From assembly GCF_003477885.1 (NCBI RefSeq), contig NZ_QUEE01000001.1:248001-312000 (forward strand): 64,000 nt of DNA, given 5' to 3'. Positions 35,826-45,201 of this stretch are shown here, in pieces. This DNA is from Lachnotalea sp. AF33-28. Its GTDB lineage: Bacteria; Bacillota; Clostridia; Lachnospirales; Lachnospiraceae. The position numbers were made by a program, and so were the translations under genes. The stretch's first letter is position 1. Every line of letters starts with the position of its first letter. Below the pieces are notes generated by a model. It did no database searches. It saw nothing but the letters and a program-made list of their open reading frames with translations, and was not told the DNA's origin.

Positions 35826-37544
35826 ATGACGAATCTAAGACACAGTGTTTTTGTCAAGTTACTCATACTGTTTATTGTGATCACCCTGCCGATCCTCATC
35901 ATCGGCATTACCGCCATAGCCTTAAGCAGCAAAAAGCTTGAAAAAGAAATCTATCAGTCTGTCCAGGCCTCGACGAACAGCTTTGCCGCCGCGCTGGATG
36001 AAGAGATGGAAGCGCTGTCCAATTCCGCCTACTCCATCTACTCAGCCACAAAGCTAGACTGGTACTCCCTGTCCGACTCCCTGATGTCACCCTATGACCG
36101 GGAACAGAATTTCAATCAAATTGTTACATTCATAACAAATCTGCGAAACTCCAATTCCTGTGTCCGCAACATTCGCGTATACATATCCCCGCTGCTTAGG
36201 GCAGCCAACGCCGAAGGGTCCGGTATGGGTTCCAGCAGTCCCATCAGCGAGGAAGAGTTCGCCCATGCGGCTTCTCTTCTGCCGGGAGGAAATATCCTCC
36301 AATATGAGGACGGCCGTCTGTTCTGGCTGCAGAGCAAAACGCCCCGGGATCCGGATAGCATTATTGAGATGGAGCTGGATGAGACCAGGCTCAAACGGCG
36401 GATACTGTCCGCCATGACTTCACCGGAAAATTATTACGCTTTCTTTATACAGCCAGGGGATTTCGCTCTGTCCAATATAGAGGACGACGGACTTATGGAG
36501 GCCATCCGCCTTAACGATATGCCGGACTCATCGGGCAGACCTGTTACGGTCGATATCTCCGGCAAACACTATACCGTTTTTTATACGTATCTGGATTTTC
36601 TGGACTGCACATATATACAGGCTGTCCCCTATACCAGGCTGATGTACCAGTCCCAGCTGTCCGCCGTCCTGACTGTGATCTTTCTTTTGACCATGTTCGC
36701 AGGCACCCTGCTGTTTTTATCCGGAGTACGTTTCTATGTTCACAAACCGCTGGCCAACCTGATTCTTGCCTTTTCCCGCGTTGGGCTCGGCGATCTTAAC
36801 GTGCGCATTACGGAAACGGCCAATACGGAGTTTTCCCGGCTGTATGAAGAGTTTAATCATATGGCCGCCAGGCTCAATACACTGATTGAGCAGGGATACC
36901 GCCAGAAAATCCTTCTGCAGAAGGCTGAGATGAAACAGCTGCAGGCACAGATTAATCCTCATTTTTTATATAATTCGTTTTTCATGCTGCAGCGCACCAT
37001 ACAGGATGACAACCAGCAGGAAGCAGAGAAAATTGCGGGGGAGCTGGGGATGTATTTCCGGTACATCACCCGAAATACGAAAGATACCGCCCTGTTATCC
37101 CAGGAATACGAACATGCCCGGATTTACTGCCACATACAGCAGCTTCGCTTCGCAGGCCGCATTACCATAACTCTTAAGGAGCTTCCCGAAGCCTATGCAC
37201 ATCTGCCGGTGCCAAAATTTATCCTGCAGCCCATACTGGAAAATTCCTTTACACACGGTCTGGAAAACAAGATAGCGGACGGACTCCTCATGATCACGTT
37301 TCAGGACATGGGCAGCAGGCTGGTCATTCAGATCGAAGACAACGGCGAGGAGCTTACCGATGACAGGCTGAAAAAGATGCAGGACATGATTGAACGCTGC
37401 GGCACAGACGACAGCGGACAGGAAATCACAGGCATACTCAACGTCTATAAACGGCTTGCCTTTTACAGCCAAAACAGCGGAGCCTTCCGCCTCGGCCGTT
37501 CCGAACTGGGAGGACTTCTCACCGAAATCATACTATACAGCTGA
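35826..37544 (+). CDS. Membrane sensor histidine kinase (YesM-like), fructoside locus
   Basis: 572 residues from the ATG at 35826 (AGGAGGTG 6 bases upstream; the in-frame GTG at 35817 overlaps that site and is not used). Membrane helix at ~10-32, extracellular sensor to ~275, second helix ~280-302, and a HAMP segment. The kinase has H379 in INPHFLYNSFFML, the N box ENSFTHGLEN and the G box EDNGEEL. It overlooks the divergent fructoside operon and presumably senses substrate-loaded binding protein. The response regulator begins 12 bases later. Confidence 0.93.
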   Translation: MTNLRHSVFVKLLILFIVITLPILIIGITAIALSSKKLEKEIYQSVQASTNSFAAALDEEMEALSNSAYSIYSATKLDWYSLSDSLMSPYDREQNFNQIVTFITNLRNSNSCVRNIRVYISPLLRAANAEGSGMGSSSPISEEEFAHAASLLPGGNILQYEDGRLFWLQSKTPRDPDSIIEMELDETRLKRRILSAMTSPENYYAFFIQPGDFALSNIEDDGLMEAIRLNDMPDSSGRPVTVDISGKHYTVFYTYLDFLDCTYIQAVPYTRLMYQSQLSAVLTVIFLLTMFAGTLLFLSGVRFYVHKPLANLILAFSRVGLGDLNVRITETANTEFSRLYEEFNHMAARLNTLIEQGYRQKILLQKAEMKQLQAQINPHFLYNSFFMLQRTIQDDNQQEAEKIAGELGMYFRYITRNTKDTALLSQEYEHARIYCHIQQLRFAGRITITLKELPEAYAHLPVPKFILQPILENSFTHGLENKIADGLLMITFQDMGSRLVIQIEDNGEELTDDRLKKMQDMIERCGTDDSGQEITGILNVYKRLAFYSQNSGAFRLGRSELGGLLTEIILYS

Positions 37545-37556
37545 AGGGAGAAAAGT

Positions 37557-39200
37557 ATGTACAGAATACTGCTCGCAGATGACGAGAAACACATCACAGA
37601 CTGGCTGCACGCGCTGCTGGCGTCCCAGGACAGGATGGAATTTGAAGTTTACAAGGCCTTTACGGGGCCGGATGCCATCCGCATCCTCGATGAAATGAAG
37701 GTAGATATTGTGCTGCTGGATATAAAGATGCCCGGATACAGCGGCCTGCAGATTGCGGACAAAATCACACAAAACTGGCCCCGGTGCCGCATCATCTTCC
37801 TGACCGGATTTGACAGCTTTGAATACATCTATGAAGCCGGCAGATATAAATATACAGCCTATCTTTTAAAGACAGAATCGGATCAGAAAATTCTTGAGGC
37901 TGTTTATCAGGCTGCCAGATCCCTGGAACTGGAGAAAGCAGAGGCTTCGCTGCCCGAACCGGCCATACAGAAGGAACTGCTGCTTAAGCATTTCTTTAAC
38001 CGTGCATTTTTAACGGACATCATCGCCGGCAAGAGCCAGGTTTCGAACGATGAGCTCTGCCAGTGGTACTTCAGGGATCTGATTCTGACCCCCGAACAGC
38101 CTGTATTTTACATGGAGACCACATTTTTCTGGACACGGGCGGCACATTCCGCAGCGGATTTTAACAACAGGATACTGAAGCTGTACGGCGCAGCAGAAGC
38201 AGTGCTTCAGGGGAATTACCGCCTCTGTCTGCTTGACACGAGCCGCACCGAGGTCCTGTGGTTCCTGCAGCCGTCCACGGACTGTACTCTGAACGATCCG
38301 TTTCTCTATCTGAAGGAGAGCATTAACGACATCATACAGTACTGCCAGAACTGCCTGCCCTGCGAACTCCTGCTGATTATGTCCGAGAAACCCGAGATGC
38401 TGTCCGATATATGGCGCATACATGAGCAGATTGCAGGATACTGCGGCACATGTCTGGCACCGGATATCAGCCGCAGCTCCAGAGGCGTCCTGTTCGGGTC
38501 AAACCTGCCGGATCTCAAGCCCTCCGACAGCCGCCAGGCTCTGCCCTGCATTACGGATCAGCAGCTGAATAACCTCGCATTCTCCCTGAATCAGGGGAAT
38601 TTAAAAGAACTGCTTGCGGATCTGCACCTTATACGCCAGGCATTTATATCAGTGAAAAGCATGCACTGCCTCCCCGCCATAGAAGCCTATCTGCACATAT
38701 CCGCACTGTATCTGAAACATATTTCCAGCTGCCGTCTTGAGGAAAAGATATCCTTCCGCATCGGCATCCATCCTCTGTATTTTCTCAACGAATTTCAGTC
38801 CTGGGAGGATGCCTTTGACTATCTGGAACGTTTGAGCGTCCAGCTCTTTCAAATCATGGAAAAAGCTGCTGCTACAAAAAATATGCTGCTCATTGACAGC
38901 ATTAAGTCCTATATTCAGGACAACCTTCCGTCCGATCTGTCCCTGACGGTCATATCCAGGCAGGTCTGTTATAACAGCTCCTATATCTCCCATATATTCA
39001 AAAAGATCACCGGAGAGAGCCTGTTTCAGTACATCAATCAGGCGCGGATCAAACGGGCGGGAGAACTGCTGGAGGGCACGGAAATGACCGTTCAGGAAAT
39101 CGCATTTCAGGTTGGCTACGATACCCCCCAGTATTTCAACCGGGTCTTCAAAAATATGACCGGTCTGACTCCGAGGGAATACCGCAGCCGTTTAAATTAA
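37557..39200 (+). CDS. Response regulator, REC plus AraC domain (YesN-like), fructoside locus
   Basis: 547 residues. Receiver domain with D8/D9, phospho-acceptor D55 in IVLLDIKMPGYSG, and the Lys in LLKTESD. A long central helical region (about 130-440) is followed by the AraC double helix-turn-helix (LTVISRQVCYNSSYISHIFKKITGES, VQEIAFQVGYDTPQYFNRVFKNMTGLTPREYRS). It likely activates the divergent transporter/GH32 operon, and perhaps the convergent glycosidase gene. GAAGGGAG precedes the ATG. Confidence 0.93.
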   Translation: MYRILLADDEKHITDWLHALLASQDRMEFEVYKAFTGPDAIRILDEMKVDIVLLDIKMPGYSGLQIADKITQNWPRCRIIFLTGFDSFEYIYEAGRYKYTAYLLKTESDQKILEAVYQAARSLELEKAEASLPEPAIQKELLLKHFFNRAFLTDIIAGKSQVSNDELCQWYFRDLILTPEQPVFYMETTFFWTRAAHSAADFNNRILKLYGAAEAVLQGNYRLCLLDTSRTEVLWFLQPSTDCTLNDPFLYLKESINDIIQYCQNCLPCELLLIMSEKPEMLSDIWRIHEQIAGYCGTCLAPDISRSSRGVLFGSNLPDLKPSDSRQALPCITDQQLNNLAFSLNQGNLKELLADLHLIRQAFISVKSMHCLPAIEAYLHISALYLKHISSCRLEEKISFRIGIHPLYFLNEFQSWEDAFDYLERLSVQLFQIMEKAAATKNMLLIDSIKSYIQDNLPSDLSLTVISRQVCYNSSYISHIFKKITGESLFQYINQARIKRAGELLEGTEMTVQEIAFQVGYDTPQYFNRVFKNMTGLTPREYRSRLN

Positions 39201-39219
39201 TGTGCTGAATATCACCCGG

Positions 39220-41184
39220 TCAGCTCTTCCGGCGCTCTTCTATAAGTATGGGCATAAAGAGCCCTCCCTGCACGCTGCGGGCTTTAAAATGACAGTAATG
39301 ACCGCTCACCGTGTCATACCAGTCTGAAAAGGGCACCCTGTCGGGCGTTTCCCGCACAAAGTCCGCCACACATGCCATCAGCCGTTCGGACTGGGCTCTC
39401 TCCGGCGCCATCGCTGCGCACCACAGGGTCCAGTCGCTCTTGGTATACTCCCTCCGGCAATCCAGCGGGACACCGTAACGGTTGATCCTGCGCATATAAT
39501 AGTCCGACTCTTTTCTGAAAACATCCTCCGAAAACAGCCCCGATCCAAAAAACAGATCCCAGACAAGATTATATTTCAGGCTCCAGCTGTCCGGCCTGTC
39601 AAAGGCCAGGCTGTAATGATCCCCCGCGTCCGCCCGCGCTTCCCAGCCCCTGGCCATACGAACAGCCTCTTCATGATACTGCGAGGCTGCCGCCGTTTTT
39701 CCAAGCAAACCGGCAATCCTTGAAAAAGCCTCAATTCCAAGCACGGCCTTCGCAGCCAGGTTCACATTATGGGATAAATGTCCCGCGAAATCATCGGTGC
39801 AAAGCTGTTCCTTCGGGTCGCCTCCATGCTCCAGGAGATAACCGGCCCAGGTCTCCAGTTCCTCATAATATTCCGCCGCAAAATCCGCGCAGCCGTCCGT
39901 CTCACATACGGCCGCGGTCATGATCAGCATATTGCCGCATTCCTCTACCGGCATTTGGTCGGCGAGGTCATAAATCCCGCATCCTCCCGGATACATGTAA
40001 TAAAACGGAGGGATATTTCCGGAGTCGAGGTTATAGCCAAGTCCCTCTTCCTTTTTATTCAATGCACAGACCTGCCCTACCGCATAGGGATAACGCCCAA
40101 CGTCATGGGGTGCAAATCCATACTCCCACACAGCGCAGCGCGCAAACCGGAATACCGGCCGCAGCATTCCTTTCACATATTCCGTATTATAGAGCAAAAA
40201 CAGCGGGACAGACGGATAGCTCACATCCACCGTTCCGATACAGCCGTTTGAGTCATTCTCCTTGGAAAGAAAAATGATCTGTCCGTCTTCGTCCGTAATC
40301 AGCTTGTGGGCCGCGATTGCCTGCCGGTAGCTTAAATTGCACAGAAAGGCATACTCTGTTCCTCCCAGACCTTCCGATCTCTGCTGTATCTCAAGCTCCA
40401 GGACCGCACAGCGCTCCAAAACCTCTTTTCTGTCTGCAAGGCTGGCTCCGATCGCTTCCAGTATGTTTCCGTACTTCTCTGTCCAGTATGACTTCCTCCA
40501 CTGGCCGAAATAGTTTATCGAAACCTGATCGTCATAAGCGATCACAAGTCCTGCAGTTTTTGCCGATCTGCCCATCAAAACGGACGCTCCGATCCGTCCG
40601 CCCGCGCGATCATAGCTTAGGGCCGTCCGTTCCTCCTTAGAGGCCAGATATACGAAGCCCCAATCGATCGTCAGGCTGTCGCCGCTGTGGCACAGCGGCC
40701 GGGATGCAGCCCTTCCCATATATGCATATCCAAAATCCCGTATCCTGTAACTGCCTCCGATCAGTTCATCTTTTTTTCTCCGAACCAGATCCGAGGATAC
40801 CCAGAGTTCGATATGCACGTCCGCATCCATCTTTCTGTCCACCCAAAAATCGATATACGTGCAGGGCCTGGACAGAAGCGCCGGATCGTCCGGTAAAAGG
40901 GGGGACGTAAAACAAACGGTGAGGCTGGCCCTCCCGTTTTCAAAATGATAGGTGGTGGAAACGGCACTGATATCCACCCAGACCTGCTCCATGACAGGAT
41001 GCCCCTCTCTGTCCCCCATGAAACAGTACACGGTTTCATCCACCGTGATATATCCTCTGATTTGCTGCCTCTCACCGCACCAGTGCTGCGTGTCCCCGTC
41101 ATACAGACGGTCGCAGGGTGACCAGATGCTGAAATAAGGATCATGCAGGACCAGAGGGGTGCTTGCTGTTCTTGTAATTCTCAT
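39220..41184 (-). CDS. Glutaminase-A-like / DUF4965-DUF1793 family hydrolase (probable glycosidase)
   Basis: 654 residues from the ATG at 41184 (AATGGAGG upstream); no signal peptide. N-terminal beta-sandwich (LVLHDPYFSIWSPCDRLYDGDTQHWCG) of the DUF4964/DUF5127 type, a central DUF4965 segment (AIAAHKLITDEDGQIIFLSKEN, SYPSVPLFLLYN), and a helical (alpha/alpha)6 barrel, DUF1793 (HDVGRYPYAVG, MPVEECGNMLIM, YTKSDWTLWCAAM). Eukaryotic relatives were named glutaminase GtaA, but the barrel is like glycosidases and the gene stands in a sugar locus. Its exact substrate is unknown. Confidence 0.85.
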   Translation of the reverse strand: MRITRTASTPLVLHDPYFSIWSPCDRLYDGDTQHWCGERQQIRGYITVDETVYCFMGDREGHPVMEQVWVDISAVSTTYHFENGRASLTVCFTSPLLPDDPALLSRPCTYIDFWVDRKMDADVHIELWVSSDLVRRKKDELIGGSYRIRDFGYAYMGRAASRPLCHSGDSLTIDWGFVYLASKEERTALSYDRAGGRIGASVLMGRSAKTAGLVIAYDDQVSINYFGQWRKSYWTEKYGNILEAIGASLADRKEVLERCAVLELEIQQRSEGLGGTEYAFLCNLSYRQAIAAHKLITDEDGQIIFLSKENDSNGCIGTVDVSYPSVPLFLLYNTEYVKGMLRPVFRFARCAVWEYGFAPHDVGRYPYAVGQVCALNKKEEGLGYNLDSGNIPPFYYMYPGGCGIYDLADQMPVEECGNMLIMTAAVCETDGCADFAAEYYEELETWAGYLLEHGGDPKEQLCTDDFAGHLSHNVNLAAKAVLGIEAFSRIAGLLGKTAAASQYHEEAVRMARGWEARADAGDHYSLAFDRPDSWSLKYNLVWDLFFGSGLFSEDVFRKESDYYMRRINRYGVPLDCRREYTKSDWTLWCAAMAPERAQSERLMACVADFVRETPDRVPFSDWYDTVSGHYCHFKARSVQGGLFMPILIEERRKS

Positions 41185-41353
41185 ATTGCCTCCATTCTTC
41201 CGCGGCCATGCCCTGTCTGAACATCTTCGTTCAAACAGGCACGGCGGCCGATTAAAATTTTCCGAATAAAGGCACAACATTGCATTGCAGGCGTCGTTTG
41301 AATTTACAATAATATATATCTGCGGTTTTGTCCAGTGAAATATAATCGGAACT

Positions 41354-41560
41354 GTTACTATTCACAGTTACCGTATAATTTCCGCGCATGTCGGGGCAGT
41401 GCATGGTCCTCATAGGGACACGCTCTCGCTCCGTGAAGCGCGCAGCGGTTCTAACGCTGCAAACTACGCAGCGCAAGAACCGGCGGGCTTCAAGGGATCC
41501 CTATGAGGACCATGCACTGCCCCGACATGCGCTGCTTTATCGGCAGCCGTGAATAGTAAT
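41354..41560. repeat. Palindromic element E1, full copy with central module
   Basis: Ends TTACTATTCAC (41355-41365) and its complement GTGAATAGTAA (41549-41559). Inside are two 33-bp arms that are exact complements (left starting GCATGTCGGGGCAGTGCATG, right ending CCCCGACATGC), and between them a ~75-bp core that itself folds (GAAGCGCGCAGCGGTTCT ... GCTGC/GCAGC ... AGAACCGGCGGGCTTC). Intergenic, between the DUF4965 gene and prfA. No coding potential. Confidence 0.8.
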
Positions 41561-41619
41561 CCTCGGATAAATTAATTTGATGCCATAACTGTTTATATAC
41601 TTTGTCATGCTCATATAAC

Positions 41620-41716
41620 AAGAAAGAATCCCGCTCGCGGGATTCTCCGCCTGCGGCGGGTCGCTTTAGCGACATGATTCCGCTGCGCCGCAGTGCGATC
41701 CACGCGGAGCGTTTTT
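41620..41716 (+). repeat. Repeat E2, full copy 1
   Basis: GAATCCCGCTCGCGGGATTC palindrome, CCGCCTGC, GGGTCGCTTTAGCGACAT, CGCAGTGCGATCC, GCGGAGCGTTTTT. The same ~95 bases occur inverted at 48813-48910. The palindromic part alone recurs at 16506-16535 and 55141-55180. Confidence 0.75.
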
Positions 41717-41776
41717 ATTACATAGGAGTACCTTCCTATGAAATAAAAAAGTAATGTCAATTAACTCTATCACATA

Positions 41777-41827
41777 GGAAAAGACGGTCTCCGAAACCAT
41801 CGATGACCGTCTTTTTCATAAACTTAT
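41777..41827. terminator. Terminator of the prfA operon
   Basis: Stem AAAAGACGGTC / GACCGTCTTTT around CTCCGAAACCATCGAT (41779-41789 with 41815-41825), 40 bases after the prfA stop. T-rich on both strands, so possibly bidirectional. Confidence 0.75.
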
Positions 41828-41866
41828 TGTAACCGCTTCATTCTCCTGAAATCCAAATCATGGCTT

Positions 41867-42943
41867 CTAGGCGTTTTCATCTAAGCGGCTTAGCTTCGCC
41901 GCCTGATCCGCCGCAATCAAGCTGTCGATGATCTCATACAGATCTCCGTCCATCACGGAATCGATCCTATATAGGGTCAGCTTAATCCTGTGCTCGGTCA
42001 CACGCCCCTGGGGGAAGTTATAGGTGCGGATCTTTTCGGAACGGTCCCCGGTGCCGATCTGGCTGCGGCGTTCCTCCGCCTCGGCATTCTGCTTTTTGGC
42101 CAGCTCCAGATCGTACAGACGGGAGCGAAGGACCTTCAGCGCCTTCTCTTTATTCTTCAGCTGAGACTTCTCGTCCTGGCAGGAAACCACGATACCGGTG
42201 GGAAGATGGGTCAGCCGCACCGCAGAGTCCGTGGTATTTACGCACTGTCCGCCGTTGCCGGATGCGCGGAACACATCGAATTTACAGTCATTCATATCCA
42301 GCTCCACATCCACTTCTTCCGCTTCGGGCATGATCGCCACGGTGCTGGTGGAGGTGTGTATGCGCCCGCCGGATTCCGTGGCGGGCACCCTCTGTACCCG
42401 GTGAACGCCGCTCTCGTATTTCAGCTTGCTGTAAGCGCCCTGGCCGGTGATCATGAATACCACTTCCTTAAAACCGCCGATACCGCTCTCGTTCACGCTT
42501 AAGGTCTCCACCTTCCAGCGGTTCCTCTCGGCAAACCTCACATACATGCGGTACAGTTCGGCTGAAAACAGCGCGGCCTCATCCCCACCTGCGCCGGCCC
42601 TTATTTCCACAATAACATTCTTATCATCATTAGGGTCTTTAGGCAGCAGCAAAATCTTCAGCTTCTGCTCCATCTCTTCGATCCTGCGTTTCGCATCCGC
42701 CATCTCTTCCTTGGCCAGTTCACGCATCTCTTCGTCGGATTCCTCATCCAGAATCGCCAGGCTGTCCTCCACATCCTGCTTTGCCTGCTTGTACGCTTTA
42801 TAGGCATCCACAACCGGTGAAAGCTCGGTCTGCTCCTTCATCAGCCTGCGGAATTTCGCCTGATCCTCCACCACGGAAGGATTGTTCAGCTCCTGTAGCA
42901 ATTCCTCAAAACGGATCAATATATCGTCTAATCTGTCAAACAT
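41867..42943 (-). CDS. prfA: Peptide chain release factor 1
   Basis: 358 residues, normal length. GGQ motif in ASGNGGQCVNTTDSAVRLTHLPTGI, and the anticodon-like tripeptide region follows VEIRAGAGGDEAALF. It terminates translation at UAA and UAG. It is last in the leftward set yqhQ-prmC-prfA; prmC methylates the Gln of this GGQ motif. A GAGGG ribosome site lies upstream. Confidence 0.97.
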   Translation of the reverse strand: MFDRLDDILIRFEELLQELNNPSVVEDQAKFRRLMKEQTELSPVVDAYKAYKQAKQDVEDSLAILDEESDEEMRELAKEEMADAKRRIEEMEQKLKILLLPKDPNDDKNVIVEIRAGAGGDEAALFSAELYRMYVRFAERNRWKVETLSVNESGIGGFKEVVFMITGQGAYSKLKYESGVHRVQRVPATESGGRIHTSTSTVAIMPEAEEVDVELDMNDCKFDVFRASGNGGQCVNTTDSAVRLTHLPTGIVVSCQDEKSQLKNKEKALKVLRSRLYDLELAKKQNAEAEERRSQIGTGDRSEKIRTYNFPQGRVTEHRIKLTLYRIDSVMDGDLYEIIDSLIAADQAAKLSRLDENA

Positions 42944-43004
42944 TTTATTCCCTCATTTCATGCAGCTGTCCGCAGTACCTGCCTGCCGCACAGCAAAATC
43001 CTGT

Positions 43005-43865
43005 TCATCGCATCACCGCTCTCACCACGCGGTCAAGCCCTGCCGGATCTTTAAATACCCGGACCTCATAAAAACTGTTTTCCTCCAACAGAGCAGCAAC
43101 TGCCCGGGCCTGGTCATACCCGATCTCCAGATAAATCCTGCCCTCCGCACATAAAAACTTCCCCGCCTCGCAGGCAATCCTGCGGTAGAAGTACAGCCCG
43201 TCCCCGCTGCCGTCCAGCGCTATCCTGGGTTCATGGTCCCTGACCTCCGAGGTGAGCCCCGGGATCACCCCGCTGGGGATGTAGGGCGGATTGGAGAGCA
43301 GATAAGAATATTGTTCTCTGTCCGCAAGCGGTTCAAACAGATTTCCCAGACGGAAATCCACCTTCTCCCTGCAGTTTAAGTTCTCCGCATTTTTCTCTGC
43401 CGTCTTAAGCGCCGCTGCGGACACATCCACGGCGGTGACAGGCACCCCCTGAAGCTTCGCAACACTGATGCCGATGCAGCCGCTGCCCGTACACATATCC
43501 AGAACCGGCAGGGTGCGGCAGAGCCTCGCTCCCTGCGCCGTATTCATATCCGCCAGCACCAGTTCCACCAGGGTTTCCGTATCCTGGCGCGGGATCAGCA
43601 CTTCCGGCCCCACCAGAAACTCAAGTCCCATAAACTCCTGGCTTCCTGTCAGATGCTGCAACGGTATATGCCCGGCCCGCTTCCCGATCAGTTCCCGGTA
43701 CCGTTTAGTCTCTCCCAAAACGGGCATGTCGCGGTCCATCAGATATCTGGTCCGGTTCATCCCCAGAGCAAAGGACAGCAAAACCCATGCGTCAGTCCCC
43801 GCCTCCTCAATGCCGGAGGCTTTAAGGCACGATATGCCTTCTTCCAGCAGTTCTCTATACGTCAT
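43005..43865 (-). CDS. prmC: Release factor glutamine methyltransferase
   Basis: 286 residues from the ATG at 43865, which lies 11 bases inside the end of yqhQ, so translation is coupled. A helical N-terminal domain (YRELLEEGISCLKASGIEEAG) precedes a class I methyltransferase with VLDMCTGSGCIGIS and the substrate-binding NPPY motif (LLSNPPYIP). It methylates the GGQ Gln of release factors 1 and 2. prfA follows 61 bases after its stop. Confidence 0.96.
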   Translation of the reverse strand: MTYRELLEEGISCLKASGIEEAGTDAWVLLSFALGMNRTRYLMDRDMPVLGETKRYRELIGKRAGHIPLQHLTGSQEFMGLEFLVGPEVLIPRQDTETLVELVLADMNTAQGARLCRTLPVLDMCTGSGCIGISVAKLQGVPVTAVDVSAAALKTAEKNAENLNCREKVDFRLGNLFEPLADREQYSYLLSNPPYIPSGVIPGLTSEVRDHEPRIALDGSGDGLYFYRRIACEAGKFLCAEGRIYLEIGYDQARAVAALLEENSFYEVRVFKDPAGLDRVVRAVMR

Positions 43866-44823
43866 CTTCCTGCGGATACACCTTTCCAAAATTCTCCGTC
43901 TCATAGGCCTTCCAGTCAAATACGGCCTCCACCGAAGCGATGCCCACCTCAATCATGTCGTCATCCGGCTCTTTGGTGGTCAGATTCTGCAGCCAGAGGC
44001 CGGGCTTGCTTAACATATTCACAACCGGAGATTCACTGCGCCCGGCAAGCTTGATAAACTCATAGGATATGCCTGCGATGACCGGGATCAGCAGTATGCG
44101 TGAAATCACCCTGGGCAGCAGCGCCATCTTCGGGAGGAAGATAAACAGAATGATGCTGACCACCATGACAAACAGCATGAAGCTGGTGCCGCAGCGCTTA
44201 TGCTGCTTGGAGCTCTTTCTGACGTTTTCCACCGTCAGATCCAGCCCGTGTTCTATGCAGTTGATGCATTTATGCTCTGCGCCGTGATACATGAATACGC
44301 GCTTAATGTCCTTCATCTGAGCGATCAGCGTCACATACAGCACAAAGATGCCGATGCGGATCACTCCTTCAATCAGCGACATAACAGTATGGGAAGGAAT
44401 GAAACGGCGGAATACGTCCGCGATATAGACCGGCGCCACCATAAAGATCGCCACGGCCAGACAGATGGATACGGCTACGGTGCAGCCCATCATGATCTTG
44501 TCACGCTTTTCCTTCTTCGCGCTCTCTTTATCCAGCTCTTCCTGGGTCTTTGGCTTGGCATCTTCCTTCTCCTCCTCTTCCTCATAGAAGGTTGCGGAAT
44601 AGGTCAGGGTCTTCATGCCCAGCACCATTGAGTCTATAAAGTTGAAAACTCCGCGGATAAACGGCAGAGCCAGTATTTTCTTCCCCTTTGTGAAGCCGGT
44701 ATATGAATCCTTTTTAATCTCAATCTCCTGGTCGGGCTTTCGCACGGCAACCGCATAGTCATCGCCGTTTTTCATCATGATACCCTCTATAACGGCCTGA
44801 CCTCCAATATTTGATGATTTCAT
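43855..44823 (-). CDS. yqhQ: DUF1385 membrane protein YqhQ
   Basis: 322 residues. The starting block SSNIGGQAVIEGIMMKNGDDYAVAVRKPD is the hallmark of DUF1385. There are four or so membrane helices between ~100 and ~235, and the conserved MYHGAEHKCINCIEHG segment (His/Cys-rich, possible metal site). The function is unknown; it is conserved across Firmicutes near prmC/prfA. GCGGAGG precedes the ATG. Confidence 0.92.
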   Translation of the reverse strand: MKSSNIGGQAVIEGIMMKNGDDYAVAVRKPDQEIEIKKDSYTGFTKGKKILALPFIRGVFNFIDSMVLGMKTLTYSATFYEEEEEKEDAKPKTQEELDKESAKKEKRDKIMMGCTVAVSICLAVAIFMVAPVYIADVFRRFIPSHTVMSLIEGVIRIGIFVLYVTLIAQMKDIKRVFMYHGAEHKCINCIEHGLDLTVENVRKSSKQHKRCGTSFMLFVMVVSIILFIFLPKMALLPRVISRILLIPVIAGISYEFIKLAGRSESPVVNMLSKPGLWLQNLTTKEPDDDMIEVGIASVEAVFDWKAYETENFGKVYPQEDDV

Positions 44824-44840
44824 TTAATCCTCCGCAATCT

Positions 44841-44876
44841 AAAAATAGGTTGAGGCTTAAAAACCAAACCTCAACC
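44841..44876 (-). terminator. Terminator of rpmE
   Basis: On the minus strand: stem GGTTGAGG / CCTCAACC (44869-44876 with 44848-44855), then TATTTTT. It begins 15 bases after the rpmE stop. Confidence 0.85.
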
Positions 44877-44891
44877 ATATCTTTTTTGAAA

Positions 44892-45098
44892 CTATTCAGC
44901 TTTTACGCCATACTTACGGTTAAACTTATCGATACGTCCGCGTGCAGCAGCAGCTTTCTGCTGTCCGGTGTAGAACGGATGGCACTTGGAGCAGATTTCT
45001 ACGTGGATATCTTTCTTTGTAGATCCTGTTACGAATTCATTGCCGCAGTTGCAGACAACCTTTGCCTGATGGTACTCAGGATGGATTCCTTCTCTCAT
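44892..45098 (-). CDS. rpmE: 50S ribosomal protein L31
   Basis: 68 residues from the ATG at 45098 (AGAGGTG upstream). MREGIHPEYHQAKVVCNCGNEF with CxC and CSKCHPFYTGQQ with CxxC mark the zinc-binding (C+) form of L31. A single-gene unit with promoter region upstream (45099-45201) and its own terminator. Confidence 0.97.
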   Translation of the reverse strand: MREGIHPEYHQAKVVCNCGNEFVTGSTKKDIHVEICSKCHPFYTGQQKAAAARGRIDKFNRKYGVKAE

Positions 45099-45201
45099 AA
45101 TATTCACCTCTTCATCATAGTTGATGGTTTCCAACCATCTCTAACTAAAACAGCCTATTAATTGTATCACAGCCCATATGCTATTGCAAGCTGTTTTTCC
45201 T

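Noticed and set aside
40000..41480. Several plus-strand frames opposite the DUF4965 gene
   Set aside because: They are shadows of that gene or run through the E1 palindrome; no ribosome sites.
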